A DNA stretch of 64,000 nucleotides, taken from contig NC_044996.1 in the NCBI RefSeq assembly GCF_008728515.1, positions 106,231,467 to 106,295,466 on the forward strand, read 5' to 3'. Positions within the stretch are counted from its first letter, which is position 1; each line of letters starts with the position of its first letter. This DNA is from Papio anubis. Its lineage: Eukaryota; Chordata; Mammalia; Primates; Cercopithecidae. Of this stretch, positions 21,485-32,804 are shown in pieces. The notes beneath the pieces were generated by a model. The model was not told the origin of the DNA and did no database searches. It saw only the letters and a program-made list of their open reading frames with translations. The position numbers and the translations under genes were made by a program.

Positions 21485-21905
21485 TTATGGGTTGAATTAT
21501 AACTCTCCAAAGAGATTTGTCTTAAACCACAATTCCTTAAAATGTGATATTATTTGGAAACAGGGTCTTTGCAAATGAAAGTTAAGATGAAGTCATTAGT
21601 GTGGTCCCCAATTCAATATGACTGGTGTCCTTATTAAAAGTGGAGATTTGGACACAGAAAGACTCAAACAAGGAGAACACCATGTGAAGATTGGGATCAT
21701 GTGGCCAAAAGCCAAGTAACTACCAGAAGGTGAGAGAGAAGAACAAGAACAAATCCTTTCCTGGTGCCTTCAGAGGGAGTGTGGCCTAGTTAACACCTTG
21801 ATTTTGGACTTCTAGCCTCCAAAATTGTGAGACAATAAATACCTGTTGTTTAATCCACCCAGCTTCTGGCACTTTGTTACGTTAGCCCTACCAGACTAAT
21901 ACAGG
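21485..21905 (+). repeat. MLT1-type MaLR LTR
   Basis: 'ATGGGTTGAATTATAACTCT', 'AAAATGTGATATTATTTGGA', 'CAATATGACTGGTGTCCTTA', 'GATTTGGACACAGAAAG', 'CACCTTGATTTTGGACTTCT', 'GCCTCCAAAATTGTGAGACA', 'ACCAGACTAATACA'. This is the canonical MLT1 series, sense orientation. Confidence 0.85.
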
Positions 21906-22543
21906 GGAATTATCTTTATGTACTGCCTATGTGTGGCTGCAGGAACCATATGTATGTATAACAATGGAGTTTTCATGAAGCTGGCTTTTTTTTTTCTGTG
22001 TAATTCTACAGATTCCTAGATAATATCAGGCTTGACACTGGCAGCCCAGGCTAAGCTTTTCTCCAATGTCTTCCAGCACTCTATTTTCTTAGCCCTTTGT
22101 CTCCAGAGTTGTGTTGTCTCCCTTCCCCTCCTGTTGGCCTGTGGCTACCAAAGTTCCAACATGACTTCATGGAGACATATGGGGGCCCCCTCTCCACAAT
22201 GCCCTTTTCTTCTCAAAGATTCAATCAAACTTTGTCCTTACTTGTTATCAATGCTCCATTTTACACTGAAGTTAAAGGCAGATGGGAAACAAAGTCTTGC
22301 CCCTCTCAGAAGTATTTCATTAGAAAAAGCTCAGCATCCAAGAAATGATCTTCTAGCAGCAGAAATTTCAGCCTGGTGTCTCCAGATCACTCACTACCTC
22401 CACTAGAGATTGCCTCAGGCTATTCAAACTCCATAGTCTCAAAATAACTTCACCTGCTTCCACCTCTGGCCTGGCCAACTTCAGGGACCTCCTAGGCTGG
22501 CTGGATATTCTGTTTGCCACTCTAGACCCAGCATTTGTGCTTC
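21906..22543. other. no feature seen
   Basis: Single-copy-looking. The 124-codon frame at 22032-22406 has a chance-like composition and overlaps another frame. Confidence 0.4.
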
Positions 22544-22548
22544 TCCAC

Positions 22549-22965
22549 TGTATTAGTCCATTTTCACATTGCTATAAAGAAATACCAGAGACTGGGTAAT
22601 TTATAAAGAACACAGGTTTAATTGGCTCACAGTTCTGCAGGCTGTACAAGAAGCATAGCATTTCTGCTTCTGGGAAGGCCTCAGGAAGCTTCCAATAATG
22701 GCAGAAGGCAAAGAGGGGAATGAGGCACCTCACTTGGCAGGAACAGGAGTATGAGAGAGTGAGGGGGGAGGTGCCATAGATTTTTAAACAACCAGATCTC
22801 ATGAGAACTCATTATCATGAGAACAGCACCAAGGCGATGGTGCTAAACCATTAGTAAGAAACCCACTACCATGATCCAGTTGCCTCTCACCAGGCCCTAC
22901 CTCCAATATTGGGAATTACAATTTGACATGGGATTTGGGCAGGGACTCAGATTGAAACTATAGCA
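22549..22965 (-). repeat. 3' LTR of the MaLR element
   Basis: Plus-strand text TGTATTAGTCCATTTTCAC to AACTATAGCA. It contains 'GAGACTGGGTAATTTATAAA', 'AGTTCTGCAGGCTGTACAAG', 'GGCCTCAGGAAGCTTCCAAT'. Compared with the other LTR it differs widely except for a 48-bp identical stretch near 22884-22931. Confidence 0.9.
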
Positions 22966-24217
22966 TTCCACCCAGCCCCTCCCAAATCTCATGTTCTTCT
23001 TCTATTGCAAAATACAATCATGCCTTCCCAATAATTCCCAAAGTCTTGTTCCAGCATGAACTCAAAAGCCCAAAGTCTCATCTGAGGCAAGGCTAGAGTC
23101 CCTTACATCTATGAGCCTGTAAAATAAAAAAAAAAATTAGTTACTTCCAAGATACAATGGGGGTATAGGCATTGGGTAAATACCCCATTCCAACAGGGAG
23201 AAATTGACCAAAAGAAAAGGGGTATAGGTTCCATGCAAGTTCTAAACCCAGCAGGGCAGTCATTAAATTTTAAATCTCTAAAATAATTTCTTTGACTCAA
23301 TGTCCCTATATCCAGGGTACATTGATGCAAGGGGTGGGCTCCCAATGCCTTGGGAAACTCTGCCCCTGTAACTTTTTGGGTTCAGCCCTCATGGCCTCAC
23401 TTATGGGCTGGTGGTGAGTGCCTGCAGCTTTTCCAGGCACAGGGTGCTGCAAGCTGCTGGTGGATCTATCATTCCGGGGTCTGGAGGATCATGACCCTTT
23501 TCTCACAGCTCCACTAGACAGTGCCCCAGTTGGGATTGTTTGTGTGAAATTCAACCCCACATTTCCCCTTCACACTGCCCTAGTAGAGGTTCTCAGTGAG
23601 GGCCCTGCCCCTGCAACAGGCTTCTGCCTGGACATCCAGGCTTTTCCATACATCCTCTGAAATTGAGGCAGAGGCTCCCAAGCCTCAACTCTTACACCCT
23701 GTGCATCTGTAGGTTTAATACAACTTGGAAGCTGCCAAGGCTTATGGTCTGTCCAAAGCAGTGGCCCAGGCTGTACCTTGGCCCTTCTGAGCCATGAGTG
23801 GAACTGGAGCAGTCCAGATGCAGGAAGCAATGTCCCAAGACTGTGCAGAGCAGCAGGGCCCACAAAATCATTCAGTTCTCCTAGGCCTCCATGCCTGTAA
23901 TGGGAGGGGCTGCCAAGAATGCCACCAAAATGCTTTTGAGGCCTTGTCCCCATTGTTTTGGGTTTTAACACTTGACTTCTTTTTACTTATGCAAATTTCT
24001 GCAGCCTGCTTGAATTCCTCCCCTGAAAATGGGCTTTTCTTTTCTACCACATGGGCAGGCTGCTTACTCTCCAAACTTTTATGCTCTGCTTCCCCTTTAA
24101 GTATAAGTTCCAACTTTAGGTTATTTCTTTGGTTCCACACATGAGCATAGGTTGTTAGAAACAGCCAAATTTTGAATGCTTTACTGCTTAGAAATTTTTT
24201 CTGTCAGATACCCTAAA

Positions 24218-24551
24218 TCATTTTGGCACTAGGGACCAGTTTCATGGAAAATAATTTTTCCGTGGACAGAGTGGAGGGAGTTGGTTTCAGGATGAAACTG
24301 TTCCACCTCAGATCATCAGGCATTAGTTAGAGTTTCATAAGGAGCATGCCACCTAGATCCCTTGCATGTGCAGTCCACAATAGGGTTTACGCTCCTGTGA
24401 GAATCTAATGCCATCATTGATCTGACAGGAGGTGGAGCTCAGGTGGTAATGCTCACTCGCCGGCTGCTCGCCTCTTGCTATGCAGCCCAGTTCCTAACAG
24501 GTCATGGACTGGTACCAGTTGGTAGCCTGGAGGTTGGGGACCCCTGCTGTA
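24218..24551. mobile_element. hAT-type non-autonomous DNA transposon inside the MaLR
   Basis: The right end reads GGTTGGGGACCCCTGCTG, the inverted CAGGGGTCCCCAACC terminus typical of this group. The body has 'GGTACCAGTTGGTAGCCTGG', 'GGTGGAGCTCAGGTGGTAAT', 'GATGAAACTGTTCCACCTCA' and 'GATCATCAGGCATTAG'. The left terminus is short by roughly 15 bases. The MaLR text stops at 'CCCTAAATCA' and resumes at about 24553 with 'TCATTCTCAAGTTCAAAG'. Confidence 0.8.
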
Positions 24552-24914
24552 AATAATCATTCTCAAGTTCAAAGTTCCATAGATCCCTAGAGCAGGGTCA
24601 CAATGCAGCCAATTTCTTTGCTAAGGCATAACAAAAGAGACTTTTGCTCTGGTTCCCAATAAGTTCCTCATTTCCGTCTAAGACCTCCTCAGCCTGGCCT
24701 TCACTGTCTATATCACTATCAGCATTTTACTCACAAGAGTTTAACTGGTTTCTAGGAAGTTCCAAACTTTCCTTCATCTTCCTTTCTTTTTCTGAGCCTT
24801 CCAAATTCTTCCAACCTCTGCCTGTTTTCCAGTTCCAAAGTCACTTCTACACTTTTAAGTATCTTTATACAGGTATCTTTTATACCTAAACATGTGGAAG
24901 TGGCACCAATTTTC

Positions 24915-25340
24915 TGTATTATTCATTCTCGCATTGCTATAAATAAATACTGAGACTGGGTAATATATATATTTTTTTAAAGAAGAGGTGTAACTGGTTT
25001 ATAGTTCTGCAGGCTATAGAAGAAGCATGGTGGCTTTTGCTTCTAGGGAGGCCTCAGGAAGCTTCCAGTCATGGCAGAAGGCAAAGGGGGTGTGAGATAT
25101 CTCACATGGCAGGAACAGGAGCAAGAGAGACATGGGGGAAGTGCTACATACTTTTAAATGGGCAGCTCTCATGATAATTCACTCACTGTTAGAAGGACAG
25201 TACCAAGGGAGATGGTGCTAAACCATGCATGAGAAACCCACCAGCATGATCAAATTACCTCTCACCAGGCCCTACCTCCAATATTGGGAATTACAATTTG
25301 ACATGAGATTTGGGCAGGGACACAGATCCAAACTATATCA
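24915..25340 (-). repeat. 5' LTR of the MaLR element
   Basis: Plus-strand text TGTATTATTCATTCTCGCAT to AACTATATCA, with the same block order as the partner LTR. Includes a small (TA)n/T-rich expansion at about 24964-24979 missing from the partner. Confidence 0.9.
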
Positions 25341-25345
25341 TCCAC

Positions 25346-25739
25346 CCTGCTCTGAACCCCAGAAAGGCTGGCTTTTGTGGGGTACATCAACTGGGAAGCC
25401 CCACCATCTGGCTTATGGTTGGATTTTCCCAAGGAGAGTTTCTGGCAGGAGCTAAGAGGGTGGGCAAGCAGACAAGTGAGAGTATTTGTTCCCCTGGCTC
25501 CTCCACCCTTCCTGCCAGGTTGAGGTTGGTTCTGGCTGCTTTCCTCTACCTAAGGCCCCAGCTCCTGTTGAGTGGCCCTCTCTTACAGCCATGGGACTCT
25601 CTGATGTCTGGGAACTCTTCCACTCCTTTTGAGAGTGCCATCTGTTTCCTGCCCAGAGCCTGACTGGCAAAACTCCTAATCATGATCCTTGGGCTCAAAT
25701 TTCACCTGTCACCATCCAACCCACCCTCAAAGCTGCTCT
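25346..25739. other. no feature seen
   Basis: Single-copy-looking, GC-richer; the 117-codon frame 25310-25663 begins inside the LTR and has no recognisable content. Confidence 0.4.
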
Positions 25740-26260
25740 CTAAGAGAGCTTGCTAAAGCTCAGAACATGTCACTATTTAAACACTGATGGGCCTTCATTG
25801 CCTCATGGGGGCTGAAATGTAAACACCTTTTTCAGGCAGATTCAAGTTCCTGCAGAATCTGGCTCCTGTTTACATTCTGGTCAACCTCCTACTGCTCCCT
25901 AAAATGCAGCCAGTGCTTTGGCCAGGCCAGGCAGCCTGCACTTCACACTGCACATGCCTTGCACACTCAGGGCTCACTGCCTGTGCTCCCTAAAGTTCAT
26001 TGCTCCTCCTTCTGTGCCCGAAGAATGTGCATCCTTCAAGGATTGGCCCAACTATTGTGTCTTCCTGGAAGATATCACTGATCTTTCACTTATCCCAGCC
26101 CAGGGTGAATTACATGCCCCCATGCAGGTTATATTGACCACCAAGCCAAGACTTACCCCAGCATCTGGTGGTTAGATTGCTTGTTTGTCTTTACCATGAG
26201 CTAATGAGTTCTTTGAGGGCAGAGGTAGCATGCCTAATTCATCTCTCCATCTGTAGCAGA
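25740..26260 (+). repeat. L2 LINE, sense, 3' part
   Basis: 'GCAGAATCTGGCTCCTGTTT', 'TACATTCTGGTCAACCTCCT', 'ACACTGCACATGCCTTGCAC', 'TCCTGGAAGATATCACTGAT' and 'GAGTTCTTTGAGGGCAGAGG' follow the L2 3' region in order. It stops before the final tail. Confidence 0.75.
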
Positions 26261-26269
26261 CCCTGTTGA

Positions 26270-26766
26270 TGTCTAATCCTCAGCCTGTATCACCTTGGCC
26301 GATCCGAGTTACCTGCAGCCACAGTGTATGGTCCAAAGTACACTGATAACTTCCAACCTCAAGTGCCTGCCTTTACTGCTTTTGTGTCTCAGGGTTTCCC
26401 CAGAACCTTGGGAGCATGCTCTGCTGCAGTAGGCATAACCCTGTAATGTAAGGAAATTAATACCTCTGGGGCCAAAGAAGTTAACACCCTAGGGATGGGA
26501 GTTTGTGGATTGATGCCCCAGGCTTTTGGTCCTCTTTTAAGAGTATTCCAAGGATGTTGTACACGGTGCCTCAGAGAGTCCTCAGGGAGATGGCGCCTAA
26601 GTTGCCCAGTGGTAACCTGCTTATTAAAGTCACTAGATTTTCTTCCTTCTCTGAAACACTTTTCTCATTCCCTTGCTTGTGCTTCCTAGGTATTCTCTTC
26701 AATAAACAATCTGTATCTTAGACCTTGTATCAGGCTTATTTTTGCGGGAACCCAAATTAAGACAGT
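26270..26766 (+). repeat. ancient LTR-like repeat, recurring family A
   Basis: 'GGGCCAAAGAAGTTAACACC', 'GGGATGGGAGTTTGTGGATT', 'GATGCCCCAGGCTTTTGG' and the end 'TTCAATAAACAATCTGTATC', 'GCGGGAACCCAAATTAAGAC'. This is the same block order as at 4436-4900, with AATAAA about 60 bases before the end. Confidence 0.55.
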
Positions 26767-27479
26767 GTCAGCAACACCCACACAGTGCCTGGCACATAGT
26801 AGCAGCCTAATAAATCAAACAGGAATAAGTGATTAAGAACACAAAATCTGCTGACCCAATTTGGCTATATGAAGACCTCGCTGGCATTCAGAAACTGTGT
26901 TGTTTTGAGCAGTCAGGTGTCCTCTTAGCCAAGAAGATGCCACCCACATTTTGGGGGGCAGCCTGAGCCTTTTCCCAAGCAAGATGCCTCCTGGGGAGAC
27001 TAGTGCAGACAGGTAGTTCTGATTATGTATGCAAATGCAGGTCTGGCCCCGCAGCTTATTCGAGAGCCACACAGCTCAGCTAAGCCACCCTGGAGAAAGA
27101 ATCTTACAAAGAATACTAAAGAGCATCCAAGTGTGAAGAATGAAACACACGTGAGTTTTCTTTTTAAAAAAATGGAAATCAAATTGTACTTTCATCTTGG
27201 CTTTCTTACAAGTCGGCAGTCCCCAAATAAGCCCTAAAAAGGCAGAAAAAAGACTTTATCCAGCTTTCTGACCTGGATTTAGACCAGCCATTAACCTTAT
27301 TAGAGTGAACCTCACGAAATATTATGTGTCTATTCCCAGAGATGAGCCCCAAGAGGATGAGGAAGGGACAGGCTGGTGGGGGTCTGATTCTTATCTCCAC
27401 CTTAACAGAATGCACATGAAGTCCAGGCGTGGTGTAGCCAAGGAGACCCACTAAGACTACCAAAAGCTTGGAAATGAGG
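26767..27479. other. no feature seen
   Basis: Single-copy-looking. A short 'GTATGCAAATGCAGG' octamer-like motif lies near 27027-27041. Confidence 0.35.
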
Positions 27480-28330
27480 ATGCAGGGGCAAAGGATGGCA
27501 TTATAGACAGTAAGAATAGCATGCACAAAGTTGTGCTATTGTGTAGGGTGTGGGAGATGGAGGGAAAAGAAATAAGAATAAGAAAGTAAGCATGGGCTTT
27601 ATCACAAAAGGCCCTGTGCATCTTTCCTGGGAAATTCCATGGGGGATTCCTGTAAGTGGGTCCAGGAAGCCAGTTTTGAGACTACTGCAACAGTCCACAT
27701 GGGTGCTGAAACCAAAGAGGTTGCATATGGATGCAAAAAGCAGAGATGGATTTAAGGGGTTTGAAGGAGGTAGAATGAAAAGAACTGGGTTGGGGCAGAG
27801 TTAACCAGATGGAAAATGTTGTCCTTTAGTGAGCCAGTGTATCCAAGAAAGAGAAATAAAAGAGCCTATTTTGGTAGTGGTAGTGATAGTGTGGCCTGGT
27901 GAGCTCATTTTGGATCTAATAGATTTGAAGCACAGGATGTGTCTTGTGAGCAGCTCAATGGACAGTCTCAGAGAAGACATGAATTTTGCAATTATCACCA
28001 TGTAGATGGTAATTGAAGCCATGCGAGCAGATGAGTTTATCCAGGGAAAGTGAGCAGAGGGAGGAACAAAGAAGGTTGAAGACAAAATCCAGGAAAGATA
28101 AACATTAAAGGAGTGGAGCCAGAAAAAGAGATTGAAGAATAGTTGAAGAGTTCAGAGAACAGGAGATGATTTAAGGAAAGTCAAGGGAGTAGGGAGATTC
28201 TATAAATTGGCCAACAGTGTCAAATGCTACATAGACGCCTAGAAAAGTGAAGACTGAAAACTATTCTCTGTATCCTATTACTGTTCTCAGTGAGTTCTTG
28301 ACTTGGTGCTTGGTGTTCCATATGTACCTG
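27480..28330 (-). repeat. L2 LINE, antisense, reverse-transcriptase region remnant
   Basis: 'CCAACAGTGTCAAATGCTAC' at about 28208 is the antisense of the reverse-transcriptase segment usually read as ..SAAFDTV. Upstream text 'GATGGTAATTGAAGCCATGC' and 'GACTACTGCAACAGTCCACA' also matches the antisense L2 body. No frame survives. Confidence 0.75.
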
Positions 28331-28614
28331 TCAATTGTTGGGGGAGGAGGGTTTATTGACCAGTTTATGGGCTACCCAGGCCCTTTGTCTGCTCTCTTTT
28401 GAGTCATTTCACAGTTTATCAGCCCTTCAACCAAAGGTTGGACAAGGGAAATAAACTTTCCCCAGTCAATTTTATGACATAATCTATCAGTTCTTTGGAA
28501 AGATTTAGCAGAGGAATAATTTGAAATGATTAGTTGGTTTCCATTTGTTGTTGTTGTTGGATTGTCTACGAATTTCATTGTTCAAGGAAGGGCTGGTGGT
28601 CTTCTTTGGAGTCA
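28331..28614. other. no feature seen
   Basis: Single-copy-looking; includes a short (GTT)n at about 28548. Confidence 0.4.
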
Positions 28615-29635
28615 GCCATCCTCTTTCACTACATACACAAAATAAATAACACATAGATTAAAGAGAGACATACAATTTTTTAAATGTATAGTAGAAAAAC
28701 CAGAAGGAAATAGAAGTGTATATTTAGCAAACCTCTGGGGGAAGAACTTTCTATGTGTTGAAATGATAGAAGACACCAGAAAGGAAAGAGACTAACCAGT
28801 TTAACTTTATAGTTATTCATGGTTAAAAATATTTGTTTATATATATAACATACATGCACACAACATTTATGAAATACTGCAGCAAATTTATTTTTATATG
28901 GAAATCAGAAAATGGAGAGAAAACAGAAGCATTCAGTTGTTAATATTTCAATGGGCAAAGAACTGAGTAGATGATTTGCCAAAGAGAAAATATAACTAGT
29001 TCACAAACATTTAGAAGAATGTCATGCCTCATTAGTAAGAAAATAATTGCAAATTAAAATAATGAGGTGCCATTTTTTCCTATAAAATTGCCTAAAACCT
29101 TACCTAGTGCTGCTGAGGGCGTGGTGAAATTATTGCTGACAATGATGTCAATTAATAAAACTATGTTGGGAAGGCATTTGGTAAATACAAATTAAGATCC
29201 ATAAAAATGTTCATGTGGCTAGACTCAGCAATTCCACTTCTATCCAAAGGAATCTAGTCTAAAGACAAGATCATAAATCTGAAAAACACTGTATGCATGG
29301 GAATGCTATAACAGCAGCATCGCAAATACCAAAATCTGAACTTTCAGCTACAAGGGACTGATAGAATAAATTATGGTGCATTTACCAGATGAAACGTTAT
29401 GAATATATTTAAAACGATGGCTAGGACGACTGGATAGTACCATGGGCGAAGGAGCATTGTGTAATGTTGACTGGGAAGGGGAAGAAAATTTGCTTAAAGC
29501 AGTATGTGACAATTACATAGATTCATACTTGCAAACACACACAAATCAAAACATGAAAAGAGGCAAGGTGAAAATACACCCAAACACTATGTCACAATGC
29601 TGCTTTTGAGTGAATTTTTTTTTTCTTTTCCATAT
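28615..29635 (+). repeat. old L1M LINE-1, ORF2 3' end
   Basis: Diverged sense L1: 'GTTCACAAACATTTAGAAGA' (ORF2 C-terminal), 'AAATTGCAAATTAAAATAAT'-like text, 'CTCAGCAATTCCACTTCTAT', 'GTAATGTTGACTGGGAAGGG' and a final T-rich end near 29617. Too decayed to carry a frame. Confidence 0.75.
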
Positions 29636-29644
29636 TTTCCATAT

Positions 29645-29900
29645 AGTAAAGTGACTACAAACCTGGATTCAGGGGATCAAATACTCTTGTGTTCAAATCC
29701 TAGTTTTATCACTTCCTGTGTTATATTGGGTAAATTACTTAATTGAAGCTTTAAGTTTCCTTTTCTGTAAATGGAGAATTATAACATCTACCTCATAGGA
29801 GTGTTATGAGGATTAAGTGGGAAAATGTAGGAAAAGTGCTTGCCATTGTGACCAGAACATAGTAAGCTATCAATAAATAAGTTTTATTATTGTAGTTATT
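29645..29900 (+). repeat. MIR SINE, near full length
   Basis: 'GTGTTCAAATCCTAGTTTTA', 'TTATATTGGGTAAATTACTT', 'TTTCCTTTTCTGTAAATGGA', 'CTCATAGGAGTGTTATGAGG', 'CAATAAATAAGTTTTATTA'. All MIR segments are present in sense order. Confidence 0.9.
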
Positions 29901-30420
29901 ATTACTTAGATAGTGCAAGAATCCTACAGTTTTAGAAACTTGCTGAACCCCATGGACTAGGAAGTATGCCCTAAATCTAAATAATACTGTATTTTATTTC
30001 ATGCCCTCCCTCTGTCACAGTCAACCACCAAGATAGAGTTTCAGAATTAATTTTAGGGGGGGAAATGTTTGCTTTGCTTAATGAATGTGAACTTCTTCAT
30101 TTTCTGGTTTTTCTTTCAAGTTGTTTTTACATCAACACCACCCGGGCAGGATGTGCCAGGTGACAAGACTGTGTGAAATTTCACATAAAAATAACTTTCC
30201 CATTTCACACACTGAGATGCCAGGCCTCAGGGCACTAACAGGCTGGGTCACTCAACATGTCCAATATTTCTTATTATCTCAAGTCTGGGTGACTCCTTTA
30301 TTGTTCTCCACACTCTCAAGCCGTTCTTTCTCTTTTGGTGAGCATTAGCAGCCGCCAGGGATTTTGTGGGATGTCCTAGCAAGAAACCTTAGCAACACAG
30401 GGATCAGAGGATCCGAGTAA
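29901..30420. other. no feature seen
   Basis: Single-copy-looking. Confidence 0.4.
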
Positions 30421-30424
30421 GACT

Positions 30425-30457
30425 GTGTGTGAGTATGTGTGTGTGCGTGTGTGTGTT
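30425..30457 (+). repeat. (TG)n-rich microsatellite
   Basis: Imperfect TG run with GAGTA and GCG interruptions, followed by TGGGTGGG. Confidence 0.9.
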
Positions 30458-30489
30458 GGGTGGGTGGTGAGCTTCATGAGAAAGGCCAG

Positions 30490-30860
30490 TGCTATGGTTT
30501 GAATGTCCCTTCCAAACTCATGTTGAAATGTAATTGCTATTATAACAGTGTTGAGAGGTGGGCCCTTTAAGAGGTTATTAGGTCATGAGAGCTTTGCTGT
30601 CATGAATGAATTAATCCCATTATTGCAGGAGTAGGCTAGGCATTGTGGGAGTTTGGCTCCCTTTTTCTTTCTGACTCATATGCTCATTTGCCCTTTTGCC
30701 ATGGAATGATGAAGCATGAAGGCTTTCACCAGATGACTGTGCCATGCTCTTAGACTTCCCAGCCTCTAGAAACATGAGCCAAATAAAGTTATATTCTTTA
30801 TTCTAAAGTTCTAAATTACCCAGCCTGTAGTATTCTGTTATAGCAGCAGAAAAGAAGACA
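30490..30860 (+). repeat. MST-type MaLR solo LTR with target duplication
   Basis: TGCTATGGTTTGAATGTCCC to AAGAAGACA. Flanks GCCAG (30485-30489) and ACCAG (30861-30865) form a 5-bp duplication with one change. 'GTGTTGAGAGGTGGGCCCTT', 'GTCATGAATGAATTAATCCC', 'TTTGCCATGGAATGATGAAG' and 'CATGAGCCAAATAAAGTTAT' are MST hallmarks. Confidence 0.9.
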
Positions 30861-30865
30861 ACCAG

Positions 30866-31689
30866 GTAGGAAGTAGGTGAAGGCAGAATCCTAGTGGGTA
30901 GAAAAGGGCCAAAGCAAATAATGTTGTGTGTACACCCCTTTTCTGGCCATGATCTGTGTACATGTGAAAGCTGCGAGCTCAGAAATTTTCTTCCCTAACC
31001 ACCATTTCCTATCCTTTCACTCTCTCATTTCTTTGATCTAACCCTCCTGTGTCCACCAGGCTCCCAGGCTCTCCTCTTCTCCCATTCCTCAGTAAACACT
31101 CTCACCTCTCTTTCCCAGACTGGCTTGGACATCCTCCACTGCCAGTCATTAGCATTATGACCTTATCAGCATCCTCAGTATCCTCTACCAGAGTACCAAA
31201 CCTTTGTTTTTGCCTTCCAATACCAGTCACCCTGCTGGAAAGAATCTTACAACTGTGTCTGAGAAGGAGATTGTAAACTGATCTTTTTCCACTTCAGCAG
31301 GACTACTGACAAAGGGTGGTCATCTTTTACCCAGCCTAGGGAATCCCCACCCAGCCCCACTGTCCCCACTCACCATTTCACATTAAGGTGGCTGCTCCTA
31401 ACTTTTTCTTCTCTCCCCAAGCTCACAACCCAGCTACTGCTCCCTCAGTCTTGTTAGGTGCCCTAATTTCCTAATTGGAAGACAAATCAAAGGCAAGTTG
31501 AGGCGTAAATTCTCCAGATTCCATCTCCCCTGCCTTCAAACTTTACTTTTTTCTGTTTTTCATTCTTTTCTGAAGAAAAGCATCCCCTTTCCTTACCAAG
31601 AATAACTCCTTTTCCTTGTTCAGAATGACACCTCCCTTGTCCTGATTCTTAGCTATGTGTAGCTAATGTGCCTTGAGCAATTCACTCTG
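30866..31689. other. mostly unassigned, perhaps old L2 body
   Basis: Pyrimidine-rich. Some phrases near 31430-31640 resemble sense L2 body, too weak to call. A 75-codon frame (31049-31276) has no recognisable content. Confidence 0.3.
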
Positions 31690-31910
31690 TTCCAGCCACA
31701 CTTTCAATATTTAACCTTCTACTGAGAACAACTCTAAAAGGTTTGCTCTATTATTTTCTTCATTTCAAAGGTGGGAAAACTGAGGAGCAAAGAGGAGAAG
31801 CAACTTACTCAAGGCCACCCAGTAGTGACTGGGAGAGTGAGGACTTGAACACAAACCATATGGCTCCAGGTCCCATCGTCTTCACAACTGCATGATGCTA
31901 TCCCTCTTGG
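31690..31910 (-). repeat. MIR SINE
   Basis: 'CTCTATTATTTTCTTCATTT', 'GGGAAAACTGAGGAGCAAAG', 'AAGGCCACCCAGTAGTGACT', 'GGACTTGAACACAAACC', 'AACTGCATGATGCTATCC'. Complete antisense MIR order. Confidence 0.9.
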
Positions 31911-32110
31911 TTTTCTCAGGAAATTTGTTCCACCAATTATTTCCTTAATCTCTGCAATCTAGTCATCTCTACACATTCAATTTATCTCTTTTCCTAAAAT
32001 AAACACTTGCTTCCTACGCTTCCTCTTCAAGGTGCCCTGTGCCCTTGAAATACCAAATTACCTATGAAAATATACAACATGTTCTCTCTACCTCTTTATT
32101 GCTATTTTAC
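31911..32110. other. no feature seen
   Basis: Unassigned, C/T-rich. Confidence 0.35.
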
Positions 32111-32695
32111 CCCATGCTCCTCTCAACCTAACTTTTTGTTCCACCACACCCCTGAAAACTGAAAGCCTTATTGCGATTATATTTTCCAAGATGTCCATAA
32201 AACACTTTCCCATACCATGTGATCATCTTATAATGTGACATTGCCAGTGCTCTCATCAAGACATGGGGTTTATGTTCCCCCCAACCCTGAATCTGAGCAT
32301 GTCTATGACTGTGGTGGAAGGGACAGTGTGTGATTTCTTCAACTTTCATCTATTGAGATGCTCACTCTTAGAATCTGGCCACCATGTTGTAAGGAAGCCT
32401 GTCCGGCAGCCACACAGAGCGGCAACATGTTGGTGTTCTAGCTGATAGCTCAGCTAAGGTTCCAGCCAGCAGCCCTCATCAACTACCAGACATGTGTGTG
32501 AAGATGCTTCCAGATGATTCCAGCTCCCAGACTTTGAGTCTCCTTAGTGAGGCCCTGACATCGTGGGGTAAAGACAAGCTATCTCTGCTGTGCCCTGTTT
32601 GAAACTGAGAGATAATAAAATGATTGCTATTGTTTTAAGGGACTATGCTTTGGGCTAATTTATCATGCAGCAATAGAAACTGGAGCAGACCCCAA
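32111..32695 (+). repeat. old MLT1-type LTR
   Basis: Ends with 'GAGATAATAAAATGATTGCT', 'TGCTTTGGGCTAATTTATCA', 'TGCAGCAATAGAAACTGGAG', a typical MLT1 3' part. Upstream 'CTTTGAGTCTCCTTAGTGAG' and 'GACAAGCTATCTCTGCTGTG' agree. The 5' boundary is uncertain. Confidence 0.7.
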
Positions 32696-32804
32696 CAATT
32701 ACCAAGACTAATGGTATCTTTATAATACTCATCCCACCAGGTTTATCTTCAGTATTTGACTTTGGCCATTTCTTTCTCTTCAAATTCCTCTCCTCAATGA
32801 CTAG

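Larger units (their letters stand above)
22549..25340 (-). mobile_element. structurally complete MaLR (THE1/MST-like) retrotransposon
   Basis: A 2.8-kb element in reverse orientation: 3' LTR 22549-22965, internal region 22966-24914, 5' LTR 24915-25340. Both LTRs begin TGTATTA on the plus strand. The 5-bp duplication TCCAC flanks it exactly (22544-22548 and 25341-25345). The internal text is the well-known MaLR internal sequence ('GGCTTTTCCATACATCCTCT', 'CTTATGCAAATTTCTGCAGC', 'GTTCCAAACTTTCCTTCATC'). No intact retroviral frame; MaLR elements are themselves non-autonomous relatives of ERV-L. Interrupted by a hAT-type element at 24218-24551. Confidence 0.95.

Noticed and set aside
23570..23971. 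133-codon minus-strand frame in the MaLR internal region
   Set aside because: It is a decayed piece of the retroelement interior, without recognisable retroviral motifs, and not an independent gene.
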